Source: Bolinopsis microptera (lineage: Eukaryota > Ctenophora > Tentaculata > Lobata > Bolinopsidae). Taken from it: a stretch of DNA of 64,000 bases. The notes beneath the pieces are model-generated. The model saw nothing but the letters and a program-made list of their open reading frames with translations. It made no database searches and was not told the origin of the DNA. Both the position numbers and the translations under genes were made by a program. Positions 41,901-53,517 of the stretch are shown in pieces. The stretch lies in assembly GCF_026151205.1 (NCBI RefSeq), contig NC_087075.1, positions 2,516,359 to 2,580,358 of the forward strand. The letters run 5' to 3'. The stretch's first letter is position 1, and every line of letters begins with the position of its first letter.

Positions 41901-42320
41901 TAGCCGGTCAATAGCCGGTCAATAGCCGGTTAATAGCCGGTTAATAGCTGGTTAATAGCTGGTTAATAGCCGGTTTATAGCCGGTTAATAGCCGGTTTAT
42001 AGCAGGTTAATAACCGGTTAATAGCCGGTTAATAGCCGGTTAATAGCCGGTTAATAGACGGTTAATAGCTGGTTAATAGCCGGTTTATAGCAGGTTAATA
42101 GCCGGTTAATTGCCGGTTAATAGCTGGTTAATAGCTGGTTTATAGTTGATTTATAGCTGGTTAATAGCCGGTGGATAGCCGGTTGATAGCTGGTTAATAG
42201 CCGGTTTATAGCAGGTTAATAGCCGGTTAATAGCTGGTTTATAGCCAGTTAATAACAGGTTTATAACCGGTTTATAGCCGGTTAATGGTCTGGTAATAGC
42301 CGGTTAACAGCAGGCTAAAA
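41897..42320 (+). repeat. 11-bp array (GTTAATAGCCG)
   Basis: About 38 degenerate copies with TAATAGC and TTATAGC alternatives, decaying after 42280. It starts exactly in the subterminal repeats of the transposon fragment. Confidence 0.9.
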
Positions 42321-43284
42321 TCCAGTTAGAGCTCTTAAATCATCACTCGTCACAATTGCTTAATTGCTGGTTAATAAGTTAATAGCCAGGTAATAGCCAG
42401 TCAATAGTTGATTAATAACCAATTATTAGCCAGTTAAATCTCACATTCGCTTGATAAAGTTGATGTAAATAGATTAGACGATTAGTAAACTAAAAAAATC
42501 AAAAATTTCATGTGAAACTGGTTGAACTTTTATTTGAATTAAATTAAATTTTGATTGTAGTGTATTTTAATGCTTTGTACAAGTAACTAATGCGATATTC
42601 AGGAGCCCGAAGTGGGCCAATGTTCAAATCTTACCTATTACTTTAAAAATTGTATAATTATCACGTGACATCTTATAACCCAACAATTATAAACCTAGCT
42701 TAAACTAATTTCCCATCCTAATACATCTTTCAAATCAGAACACCTATTATCTTATTATTAACAAAATCTGTAAACGCCAAATCCAGAATACTCCGTTTCA
42801 ATTAACTTTATAACCCAAAGTGTACTAAACCGCGACTGTAAATAATGTTAACTCCATCCATTAACTCCATTAATATTGTGCTCTAAAATTTACAGTACAT
42901 GTACTAACCTTTTTAGTTCATGTACTAACCACTTACTTAAACCGAAAAATTATTTAAATTGCCTAAAATCCCAGTTAAATAAATACTAACCTTACAATGG
43001 CACGAAGACAAACAGGTATGATAAAATCAATTGTCACCTTGCAAAATGCAAAAAAAAGTTTCAAAATCTTGTAATAAAATTTCAATAGAAAATGCGGCAC
43101 AGAATATTAAAATGCAACCCTTTTATAGATCGATTTTGAAACCAAGAAAATAGATTTTAAAAGTTTTTTAAAACGTTTTGAAACCATATCATTATAATGA
43201 TACTATAAGTTGGAAAATAACTTAACAAGTTAAACTAGACTAAATGAAGTATATCAGTTTGAGTAAGGCCGTAAGGGTAATTGT
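42321..43284. other. AT-rich spacer, nothing recognised
   Basis: Residual repeat-like copies to ~42430, then unique AT-rich sequence without recognisable exons. Confidence 0.5.
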
Positions 43285-43580
43285 AACGTATAATCGCTTA
43301 TTTATCGCTTATAAACGGCGCTTATAGCGCTTTTCTGAGCGGCCGCTTTTCCAGCGCTTATAATCGCTTTATTCTTGGAAAAATCGCTTTCGAAGCGATT
43401 TAATCGATTAGAAACGACCAAAAAGCGATTATAAGCGCTAAAAAAATAAGGTAATCGCTTTTAAAAATATTTACAGCAATTATAATCGGTTATGAGCGCT
43501 TTTATTTGAATCGATTATAATCGCTATAAAAGCGATTATAAACAGCCTAAACCGATTATAATCGCTAAACAATGAGCGCT
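43285..43580. repeat. Irregular array of AATCGC / GCGATT motifs in both orientations
   Basis: A cluster of AATCGCTTATAAGCG-like words and their complements (TTATAATCGC, AGCGATTATAA) spread over 300 bp with no fixed period, giving many overlapping short hairpins. Confidence 0.7.
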
Positions 43581-44334
43581 CATAGTAAAATTTTATTTAT
43601 GGAAATTTGCCAATAATTGTTTATTTTAAGTTGTCTCTGATAGTAATGCATATATAAATGTATAATATGCAAGTTTTTTAGCTGCAAGGTCAGTCCTTTA
43701 ATTTGTCTCCAGACAGTTGATGCTTCTTTCGGCGGAGAGTTTTCATCTAGTCCGTTGTCTGAAACAGGAGCTGATAATTTTAATAGTCAATCAAATATCA
43801 ATAGAGTCAAACAATTAAACTTGAAATTATTATTTAACAAGTGTACTTCAAAACTCCTTTAAGAAGAGCGACGTCTCACAACCGCTATTTAATTTCAAGA
43901 GCTTAAGAAAGTTATGACTTAATATTAAAAATTGACTTTTAATACGGCCTCTTTATTTTTTATTAACGGTGCTGTATAGTTTTTGTTATTTAGGCACGTA
44001 CCGTGGTATTTGTTTGAGCTGAAAGGTTCCTACTTGAGTCCGCACTATTTAGCTAAGATCTAACTGATTAGAATTAATTTGGATCGATATCACGAAGTAC
44101 TACTATTACGATAACGATCCAAATAAGTGTAACTCTGACTAGACTTTCAGAGAACTAGAAATAATTATGATGGATACTCTTTGAGGTAATGACCGTAGTT
44201 AGACTAAAAACTGAGTCCTATCAAATTCATATTTGAGAATGGGAACGGATCTCAAATGCAAACACAAATACAATTGATTGTTTAGTTTCTGAAGTGGTAC
44301 CTGTTCAAGTTCAAAGTGTGTGGTTTCCTCCGTG

Positions 44335-44651
44335 TCACCTTCGTTCATTCTGGTTTGCAATATACCAACTGTCCCTGCAGAGAGTTATGTGTTATTCGAA
44401 ATTAAAATTAAAGTAATGTGTTATTCAATTAAGCTGAGTTTCACACAATCGCTGAAATAGAATAATACCTCATGAGACATGTATTAAATATTTATCATTA
44501 TTGAGAGTTTACCTATTGAGACTTTCTAATGCCCACGTAATTGAATGAAAGTTACCCTATCGATACTGAGAATAACCAATTAATGCTTACCGTCTTGACA
44601 TCTTTCTTTCTGTGGTCATGATTCCTTCAAGTTTCTTCTCTCTTCTGTTTT
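44335..44651 (-). CDS. Possible cytoplasmic-tail exons of the lectin/sushi gene
   Basis: Two short stretches have good splice borders: 44591-44651 (AG before, GTAAGC after) encodes a basic NRREKKLEG-like segment, and 44335-44374 follows an acceptor TGCAG and reaches a TGA. Phases fit each other. A connecting membrane-spanning exon was not found, so assignment to the gene at 45177-46474 is tentative. Confidence 0.2.
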
Positions 44652-45176
44652 CTAAAATTTTAGATAGCTTAATAACTGCCTTACCAACCCTTTTATCTTT
44701 GTATGCTTAAGCACAATGTACATTTTCACAACGAATTTGTTTATTTATCTAGAAACATGATTCCTGAATCAATATTTTACTTGTCGAGATTTTTGTATTT
44801 AAATAACACAACATTTATTGTACTCACTGATCACCGCCATACTCTGCTAAATAATCAAACTTTTATTTGTACGTTCGTATGATATCTTGGGTAAGGAAAA
44901 TAGCTAAAGTATTAACCTAAACCTATTCCAAAATTATTGAGTTATTGCCAGATTTCGCGCCATTGTTATGTTAATAAAATTTTGTTAACCAGACAGAATT
45001 ATAGTGTGGAATGTTTGCAGCGCCTCATCGCGATCTCGAAATTTTTATTTTGCTCTGCGGTTTAGTTACCAAAGTAACTGACTCGCGCTAATATATTCGA
45101 GAAATTCGCAGTATCTCTTCCTCGTGCATGACATAAATAATAATCTTATTAAGTGGGTTTTAAGGTGTTAACATAC

Positions 45177-46474
45177 TTATGATATCACAAAGTAGTGCAT
45201 CATAGACAAGACCAACTATCTCTCCATAAAGACACCTCGCTTTTCTTCCTCTGTTGATGAACCCTGTTTCGCATTGTACCGTCATCAGTGTTCCATTTGC
45301 TACAGGAAGTGTAGGCTCCGTTGATGACACGTTCTTCAGGCTCATTTCCTCGCAACCTTCGGTAGATATTATAATTTTAGAATGTCGTTTTTTCGTGCAA
45401 CTAGTAAACTGTCGTGAAATATCGTCTTAATCTAATGTCACTTAAAAATATAGCTAAGTATAACTCATGAAGCTATGACATGATATAATTTGATAATTTC
45501 TGAATGATATCTGGAAAAGCAACTTAAAATTAATGAGTTCAATAGACTACCTAATTTTGCGATGATCACTATTTCAAACATTCGGATATATGTCAGCTCT
45601 TCAACTTCAATTACTGTTATTTCTACAGTGTCTCCAAGTTTACACCCGGAGGGGACATAATCTCCAGGGACCGTGTTTTCATGGTACACTGTGAGGGGCC
45701 ACGTATCACACCCTCCTCCCTCACAGGTACACGTGTCTCTAGAGCAGGTGTGAGTGTTTTTGTACAGTGAGGACCTATAATGCACTACCTGCTCAATGCA
45801 GTGTTCCTTATCTAGAGACGCTTTAAACCAGGCCTTACTATCCGATCCTTGTACTGCATAAGCCTTAGTGTTCAGGTCCATGTCTATAGCTTTATCTGCT
45901 CCATACTTAGCCAGACTATCCTTAGTCTTAGAGTGAGACACAGAGGCAGGTTTTATCTCACCTGGTACTTCTGGTCTTAGAGCACCTGAAGTAGTGAACA
46001 CTTTAAGAGATTTTCACATTATAATTTATACCATTTCCAATCAGTCAAATTAAAGAAATAGTGTTGATTTGACTAAATTATAAAAACTTGAATTACATAA
46101 TTACATGGTATGTGTAATATGTATCCTAATTGATCAATTAGTTGACTAACTTAAACCGAATGATATGTGCACCAAACACTGATCATATATAATATGTGTT
46201 TAACTCTACAAAACTGCTTATAACACAAGCTCGGTATGTGATAATTTGCCTTCAAAATCAAACCTCGTTAAAATGCAGTTTTTAATATAATTATAACACG
46301 GTTTTTTGGGCTAAATTATCTCCTGAGGAATAATCTCCTCCATCGATGCGCGTTATAACGAGGTAAGCTACTGTAATACTTATTAAAATTAAAATGTGTC
46401 ATTGAATTAAATTTATTCTTACCTTTGAGGGGTAACCAAAGCAAAGTCGTAATAATGGTCACCGTCGTTTTCAT
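45177..46474 (-). CDS. Secreted or membrane protein with fucolectin/F5-8C-like and sushi/CCP-like modules
   Basis: Three exons join in frame. Exon 1 (46423-46474) starts MKTTVTIITTLLWLPLK, a signal peptide, and ends AAAG|GTAAGA. Exon 2 (45551-45985) encodes a discoidin/fucolectin-like domain (KYGADKAIDMDLNTKAYAV, WFKASLD, HCIEQVV) with a Cys-rich insert; its donor is TTAG|GTAGTC. Exon 3 (45177-45356, 180 bp) has four cysteines spaced like a CCP/sushi module (CEEM, CETGF, CLYG, LCD) and ends at A|GTATGT. All introns seen are phase 1 and exon 3 is a symmetric 1-1 module. The product should bind carbohydrate or other ligands outside the cell; this is inferred. The 3' end is open: more exons should follow to the left. 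Confidence 0.72.
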
Positions 46475-46479
46475 GTTCT

Positions 46480-49149
46480 GGCTTCTGATATATTTAATTA
46501 TTTTATATATGTAGTTTATTAGGACTGATAAAGTGATAAATCAAATATAACAACCAAAATATTTGTACCTTAAATATGAAATGTGACAAAACTATTTTAT
46601 TATTGTTTGATAATCTCATATCAGCGGACTTCGGAGACTTAAAAATATTTGACAGAATCTAAAAGATTTTCAATTACTGTATGATCCCTGTAATTCTGTT
46701 ACGAAATCACTGCGTGGAATTGATTAGTGATTGAGGACAATCAGGACATTGATGTCCCTGGAACTGGACACCTTATAGATAAAATAAAACTATATGGAAA
46801 AGACAATAAATTCATTTCGATTACTGAGCACAGATTTGTGAAATATTAAAGTCTGTCTCTAAAAATATTATTTTTCACCATAGGTTTTTCCTTAAACAAA
46901 AAAAAAATAATGGTAAGAACTAATGTAAAAGAAGAAGACTTTTATAAGCTCCCCGACGCGATCCACGAGTCCAGGATAGCGTTAGCCCTTAAAGTTTATG
47001 AGCAGCCGGCATCAATCGAATAATTTGTACGCTGTTCAGTGTTCTAGATATGAGAGCGTGCAAAAGAAAACCCTGACCCTAACCCTTAAATAGTGTACTG
47101 ATCTACAAGAAAAGGACCGAGGTGATCTTTGTGTGTCACGTGTACCCATTGCCTTGCAACCGCCTTTGACCTGATGCCTCTTACAAGGTTCTTAGATAAG
47201 CTGATAACTAATGCACGATTAAGCTGGTGAGTTGGGGCAGCCTAATGATTTGTGAAAGAATCAGGTCTCATCTGTAGGTTTGAATATTCATCGTTACTAC
47301 AAAATTTGGGCCAGCCAAGTGGTCAGTGAAAGAATCAGGTCTCTTCTCCTAGTACAGCAGATCTGAATAGATGAATATTTATTCTTACCAGAACACCAGG
47401 CCGGAGAGCTTTGCAGTACATGGCATGCGCCATGCAATAAAAAAAGGTGAGGGATCGTGAATGGTGCAGATAAAGATCATTTAAAGATTTAATGATATCA
47501 TGCTCACAAAATACTTACAGTTACAGCCCAACAGGCAACATACCTAGTCCTAAGATAATGATCCCACTCTTGAATTTTGAAATTCTGACTGGACCGAATT
47601 TTATTACCGAGAGTTTATCAATATCATCTTCGCAAAAAAAACATATTTTGTGAATCTGTATAACCTTATTAACTGGTTAACTGGACAGAGGGACAAACTG
47701 AAACAGTGCAGTTAGGGAATAGCGCAAGTAAAAGAGCGCACAAGAGATTCTATGCGAGTTTTAATTGTTTCCTATTTAACCGCGTCATTCTATTCACTAC
47801 ATTCGGCCCATTAAGTGATCAGAACCGGCGTCGAGCTTGAGCTCGCAGCCCGGCTAATCGTTTCCTATATAACCGCGTCATTCTATTCACTACATTCGGC
47901 CCATTATGTGATTAGGACCGAGCTGTTAAGAATCTATAGATCGCCTCTTCCAGGGATCCTCCAGTCTAAGTCAGCCTCCCTCGAATACCCCGCGAACTAT
48001 TACGATTTCTCGTGGAAGAGGCTGGCATTTGCCGAGTGCAGTAATGAAAACCGATTAAACCCGCCTGGACAAAGGGACACACAGTGCTGTTAGGAAATAG
48101 TGGACTGAGATGTTTTACACAGATTTATAGAAATAGAATATAGTTTTTTGCGAAGACGGTAAATTCTTGTCAATATAATTCGGTCCAGTTAGTTATTAAC
48201 AGACTTTTTTTAATAACAACTCTACTGCATATTTAGATAAAAATGCAACTTAGAACGACAATTCATGAGCCGTTTTTTAATAATTAGAAGAATGGGAATT
48301 TTTAAGGTAGATGGATGTGAGTGTAATCATTTGTACAGAACAACAAACCACCTTTACTGTCTCGTCTACGAAAAGATGAGGGGTCTGACAAATAATTATA
48401 AAAATACTGAAAGTCAAAAAGATATCATCAAACGTATTGTAAAACTAAAATTTTTATAAATTTCTGACTAACAGTTTGGTAAATACAATTTTTCCTACCC
48501 AAATTTGATTTTCCTCAGGTATCCCTCAAAACGACCACTGCAGAGTCGCGTCCTGAAAATCCTCTCAGTCCTCACGTTCCTTTATAATTCTACTTGGAGT
48601 TAATCGATCTTCCTATGGCTAACGACTATACGAACAGGCTCACTTGAAGTACCTTGAATAAATACGCTAAGCTTACAGCAGCCCGGCTAATACTCGTGGT
48701 GCCCTAAACGGTGCTTTTCGTTCTTCTCTTTTCAACCTGTTGAATATAAAGATGACTTAGTCTGTTTGTAATCCCGTATGAGATTAACAAGGACAGACAG
48801 GCTTGGTAAGTTTAACAAGAGTTAGAGTGACTGCAATAGTTATAGTATGTATTCTCTTAGCACAATGATCCTAGTGGCAAGTTACTGAGGGCATGGTTAA
48901 TCGTTTTACCATTGAATTCAGAATCTAGTCTCTTACTTTGTGGCTTCTATGGAAATCTAGAAATAAACGGACAATGGCTATTGGAGCTGAGAAAGGAGTG
49001 ACAGTTACATTACGATAACTCCATAGTAATTACAGAAGTACCTCGCTACAAGTTTTTTTTATTTTTTATCTAGACACTTATTTTACTTCGGTGTATTCCA
49101 ACAGCCACAATGTTACACAAGTGCAACCAGCCAATTACAGGAAGCCGAA
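46480..49149. other. Intergenic with small segmental duplications, no recognised gene
   Basis: Local duplications are visible: an AAAGAATCAGGTCTC block at ~47255 and ~47328, and a CGCGTCATTCTATTCACTAC block at 47782 and ~47874. Segments at 47665-47725 and 48050-48105 also resemble each other. None of the short frames has recognisable homology. Confidence 0.5.
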
Positions 49150-49415
49150 GGATCTTTTTGGCCAGTGACGGTTAAGGTAGTGTGTACCATACTTTCTTCG
49201 TCCGAGACTTTGCTGCAATGTGCAGCTCCTCATTTAACCCTCACACCCGATTTCTCGAGTATTCGGCTGAGTAGACCGGGGGGCTGCATAGACCACTCAT
49301 GATCCTTAGCTGAACGTCGACGACGCTCACCCCACGACCAGGCAGTCAGTGGGTTTCGAACTCGCAACCTAACGTTTGTAAGACAGGCGTTCTAACCAAC
49401 TGCGCTACCTGGCCC
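49150..49415 (-). mobile_element. tRNA-derived SINE
   Basis: Positions 49414-49336 (minus) look like a tRNA: a 7-bp acceptor pairing GGCCAGG/CCTGGTC, an A-box-like TAGCGCAGTTGG, and a B-box-like GAGTTCGAAACCC. The anticodon arm is imperfect (CTTACAA loop, valine-like), so it is probably not a functional tRNA. A non-tRNA body of ~190 bp follows. This is the pattern of a Pol III-transcribed SINE head and body; the far end is not defined. Confidence 0.6.
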
Positions 49416-49729
49416 CTCGCTATAACGCGGGCCGAAAAAGGAAATACAGACACAGTGGCCACAGTCCACTCTACCCAATTTTGGGGTTTGGTAAAAACAA
49501 TAACAGAATCTTAACTATTACTCAAATATAATATACTTATTTGTTGCAGATTCTCTGGCGAAGCAATGAAGAGAACAAGTTAGAATTTGACAAGATTAGC
49601 AAAGGTTGCTGGAAGAGCATTTTGATCGGTTTTGTGGCAATTGTGTTGTGTTCAAAGTGTTTTAATTTTATGTTTCATTGGGCTGTATGGGATGCATATT
49701 TTGTTGATGTGATTAAAACTTTCTTTTAA

Positions 49730-51086
49730 GGGGGGGGGTCAATGGGTATTTTTTTGTGAAACTTGATTTCGAGATAGTAGTTGACCAACAAACTAGGACC
49801 AGTGACCGAACTTTTGAGGGGGTCCCGGACCCCAACCGCCAAACGGTGCGCGCAGGGCAGCCACGCCCATATTTGGTCCAAATTAGGCCCAATTTAGCCA
49901 AATACCCTGAACATGCCCAAAACCCAGGTTTATGGTGCTCTACTTGTAGCTAGTGGTCTCCTGAACTCGTATATGAAATTTCATCAAGATTGGACAAAAA
50001 ATGACTGAGTTATGAGCCAAAAACCATATGCCCATATTTGGGCATACGCACCAAATTTGGTAGATTTCGTCCCATAAATTGGTCAAATATCAATATTTTT
50101 GGATGAGACTTACTTTATATGAAAGGTAAGCCTAAACTACATATTCTCTGTAAGTTATAGCTTTATATCTGTTTAAATGTGGATACTAAGGCGAAAAAAC
50201 CACAAAAAATGAACTAAATTGCCCATATCTCGGTTCGCGATATTCGCGGAATTGATCTCACCAAAATTGTAACAACTCAATCAGTTTTCAAAATTTTTGC
50301 ATGAAATTTTTGAAATCGACTCGAAATCGCATTTCGACCTTATTTTAAGAACGGATTTTTGATTTAGGCCTCAAAAAAAATTTGGCGGCCAAATTCTGAA
50401 TTTCTGTAATATAATTTTGGAATTTGGCCGCCAAATTTTTTTTGAGGCCTAAATCAAAAATCCGTTCTTAAAATAAGGTCGAAATGCGATTTCGAGTCGA
50501 TTCCAAAAATTTCATGCAAAAATTTTGAAAACTGATTGAGTTGTTACAATTTTTGTGAGATCAATTCCGCGAATATCGCGAACCGAGATATGGGCAATTT
50601 AGTTCATTTTTTGTGGTTTTTTCGCCTTAGTATCCACATTTAAACAGATATAAAGCTATAAATTACAGAGAATATGTAGTTTAGGCTTACCTTTCATATA
50701 AAGTAAGTTTCATTCAAAAATATTGATATTTGACCAATTTATGGGACGAAATCTACCAAATTTGGTGCGTATGCCCAAATATGGGCATATGGTTTTTGGC
50801 TCATAACTCAGTCATTTTTTGTCCAATCTTGATGAAATTTCATATACGAGTTCAGGAGACCACTAGCTACAAGTAGAGCACCATAAACCTGGGTTTTGGG
50901 CATGTTCAGGGTATTTGGCTAAATTGGGCCTAATTTGGACCAAATATGGGCGTGGCTGCCCTGCGCACACCGTTTGGCGGTTGGGGTCCGGGACCCCCTC
51001 AAAAGTTCGGTCACTGGTCCTAGTTTGTTGGTCAACTGCTATCTCGAAATCAAGTTTCACAAAAAAATACCCATTGGCCCCCCCCC
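49730..51086. mobile_element. 1.36-kb palindromic foldback element with TTAA target duplication
   Basis: Two arms (49730-50397 and ~50419-51086) are nearly perfect inverted copies separated by ~20 bp. Each end is a run of nine G (C) bases directly inside TTAA (49726-49729 and 51087-51090), the target duplication typical of piggyBac-type transposition. No transposase is encoded; ~65-codon frames in the arms are mirrored in both and are not genes. A truncated relative lies at 3691-4387. Confidence 0.9.
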
Positions 51087-51244
51087 TTAAGGAATACTCC
51101 TAGCTAACTACCTTATCGGACCTTATTTGGACGGACATTAATTGAACGCTGGAGGCCCTAATATAACCTTCATCTTAATGTCCGTTCAAATAAAGTCCGT
51201 TCATTTAAGGTCCGTCCAAGTTAAAGTCCGTTGAAATTTTTTCA

Positions 51245-51297
51245 AAAATTCTAACTTTTCGTCCAGAATAATATTCTGGACGAAAAGTTAGAATTTT
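51245..51297. repeat. Perfect short palindrome
   Basis: Arms of 25 bp (AAAATTCTAACTTTTCGTCC and onward) around a 3-bp centre. It would form a stable hairpin in single-stranded DNA or RNA. Confidence 0.9.
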
Positions 51298-52205
51298 ATT
51301 ATGACAACTATGAGAACTTTATTGTGCCGTAAGTTAACAACGGAACGGTTCTCCTTGGTCTGCCGGAGGCATAGAAAACTTTACTGGTATATGATGTTTT
51401 CAAGGGTCACTTGGCGAAAAAGTCAACGAAATTATGGTACTCAATGACATAGTTCATGAGCTAGTCCCCGCCAACATGACAAACTTGTTCTAGCCTCTAG
51501 ATATTACGGTAAATCTTGTTGCCAAGGACATTGTCCGGCGTTGTTATAGTTCATATTACTGAGGGGAGGTAATGAAACAGTGCTAGGAAAGCTCCACGTG
51601 ATGTTAAGGTTAACCTTAAGTTGTCTAAGATAAAACCACTTCACGCCGAATGGCTTGTAAAAGTTAACACTGAAATGCAGGACCGGGGTAGTTTGATGAA
51701 AAAAGGTTTCCATAAAGCTAGAAATCACTGATGCTTTAAGCATGGACTATTTAGTATTTCATGCACGAAAACCCATTTGATGAAGATGATATGTGATATT
51801 AGACACTGATCATGTACACATATTTTAAAATGTTTACTGCTGAACGACTGTTTTTCTTACTTACTGTATAAAAAGTGGATTTAAAAATCATTTGCTGAAA
51901 TAAAAAAACGTTAAAAAAAGAAAAAGAATTCGGATTTTTGATGGCTTTTTTAGCAGGAACCCGTCTAACCCTAAAGTGGTGTCAAGACTTGAGAGACTAA
52001 GGAGTGTTATAAAGTTGTTGTACTCTATAAGTGTATATTCACCTACAAGCATAACTGCTTGGCGTGATGAGGTACATCTTTGATTGGTCGAAGGTCTTTC
52101 AACAACACAGCATCATCACTTTCATAGTAGTCCCCGGCTTATGACGGGTTCATAGCGGTATTAAACATGTTTTTCTGGGCCCAAACAATCTACGCTCCTA
52201 CTATG

Positions 52206-53162
52206 CTATAACAGTATAACTGGTCTCTTGACTAACTCCCAATCATCTGTCCATATGATAGTGTTTCTGGACAAATAGATGGTATACGATGTCCTCAGGC
52301 TGATCTCAGCGATCTTCTTCTTCTCTTTGTTCTTTACGTTCAGGTGGTTCATAAAGGTTGGGAGGCTATAGTTGTAAATGCATCGAGCTCCCACTTCTAC
52401 TGTCTGGAGCTTGCAAGCCCATCCGTTGGCTTCTATCACTTCTGTCAGCTGCTGATATCTTTTCATCTTTCGCTTCTCTTGATCAGCAAAGTTCTGCTCA
52501 TTTCCACAAGTCAGCTCCATTAGATAAACCTACTTTACTTTATCTGGATAGATCACTACATCAGGTCTTAGTGGTGTAGCTGCAATGTGCTGCGGGAAGT
52601 TCCTCTGTCTCTCATCCTCATCAAATATTATCTTCCAGTCGTTGGCATCTGAAAAGAAATATCTTTGGGTCTTATGATGAGTTGGGTCAGCTAAGGTAAC
52701 CTTCTCGCGCTTATTGCCTGCCTTGTGAAAGACCGACGGTGCCCTCTTCGATTCCTTGGCGATGTCGGAATTAAACTCGTCAATCTGTGATGAAACAGTC
52801 TTCATGATTTCACGTAGGACCTGATCATGGCGCCAGTTGAAACGTCCCTGTCTTAGTGCAACCTTGCAGAACGTGAGGATATGATTGAGTGTCCCTTGTT
52901 TGCTGCAGAGTTTACAGTTTCCTGAAACGGCTTTATTCCAAAGCTTTAGGTTGCTAGGTGTTGACGCAGTGTCATGGATGGCATTGACATGAAACTTTAA
53001 CAGTTCCGGACTAAGTTGATAGATCAGGTTATTCCACGTGGTGTCGAATGTCATTGTATTTTCCCATGTGAGAAAGAGGTTTTGCCGCTTTCGGTCAAAA
53101 AGTGAACAAATATATTTGTTCACTTTTTGACTGAAAGCGGCAAAACCGTGTCTCTTCATCAA
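52206..53162 (-). pseudogene. C-terminal part of an R2-type LINE protein (zinc knuckle and restriction-like endonuclease) with an in-frame TAG
   Basis: One frame runs from 53162 to 52206 with a single TAG at 52530-52532 between PDKVK and VYLMELT. It contains a CKLC-GTLNHIL-FC knuckle (residues ~80-95), typical after the reverse transcriptase of R2/NeSL/HERO-type LINEs. A PD-(D/E)xK-like nuclease region follows: RPDVVIYPD, then ELT, then RKMKRYQQL and VEVGARC. In this family the domain nicks the target DNA. The reverse transcriptase core is absent: the N-terminal codons lie in a 70-bp palindrome at 53078-53147. It is therefore a truncated, dead fragment nested in another repeat. Confidence 0.75.
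53078..53147. repeat. 70-bp near-perfect palindrome
   Basis: Arms of 35 bp (GGTTTTGCCGCTTTC... and its inverse) with one mismatch and centre AAATATATTT. It marks the boundary of the LINE fragment. Confidence 0.9.
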
Positions 53163-53204
53163 AGGTCCTCACCATGTTGGTTAGCAATTATTACTTATTT
53201 AATT

Positions 53205-53450
53205 CGCGTTTTTGACACCACTTTGCGGTCCAAATTTTTGGCACTAAACTTCTTATTTCTTGACCAATTTTTTATTTTTTCATGCTGATTTGAAGGCCAT
53301 TAAAGCATTTGACCCAGTCAAAAAAGTTTCAGTTGTATATCTTTTACGGTTTTTGCGAAAAGTCGAGTTAAAGTTGATGCCGTGGTGTCAGTAAAATGGC
53401 ACGGATCCATCCATCCATATATATCGTCTCGCTTTATAGATAGTAAGATA
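53205..53450 (+). mobile_element. Second half of the dispersed repeat seen at 25370-25640
   Basis: Shares CATTAAAGCATTTGACCCAG and the terminal ATATATCGTCTCGCTTTATA. Its first half is at 51951-52003, so this copy was split by, or contains, the LINE fragment. Confidence 0.75.
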
Positions 53451-53517
53451 TTAATGTCCGTTCATAATTATGTCCGTTCATTTAATTTCCGTCCAAATAA
53501 GGTCCGATAAGGTATAT

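Larger units (their letters stand above)
51109..53517. mobile_element. Composite element bounded by CCTTATCGGACC terminal inverted repeats
   Basis: The left end at 51109 (CCTTATCGGACCTTATTTGG, then ACGGACATTAA) and the right end at ~53483-53517 are inverted copies over ~36 bp, flanked by TA. Subterminal GTCCGTTCA(A/T) words are repeated at both ends. The interior is nested: the dispersed repeat also seen at 25312, and an R2-type LINE fragment. No transposase of its own recognised. Confidence 0.7.

Noticed and set aside
44335-44651. Firm annotation of a transmembrane and cytoplasmic tail for the lectin/sushi gene
   Set aside because: Splice borders and phases fit, but no membrane-spanning exon was found between 44652 and 45176, so it is listed only as low confidence.
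49336-49414. Functional tRNA gene (valine-like)
   Set aside because: The acceptor and promoter boxes fit, but the anticodon arm has only about three pairs and the T-stem is imperfect; a SINE body follows.
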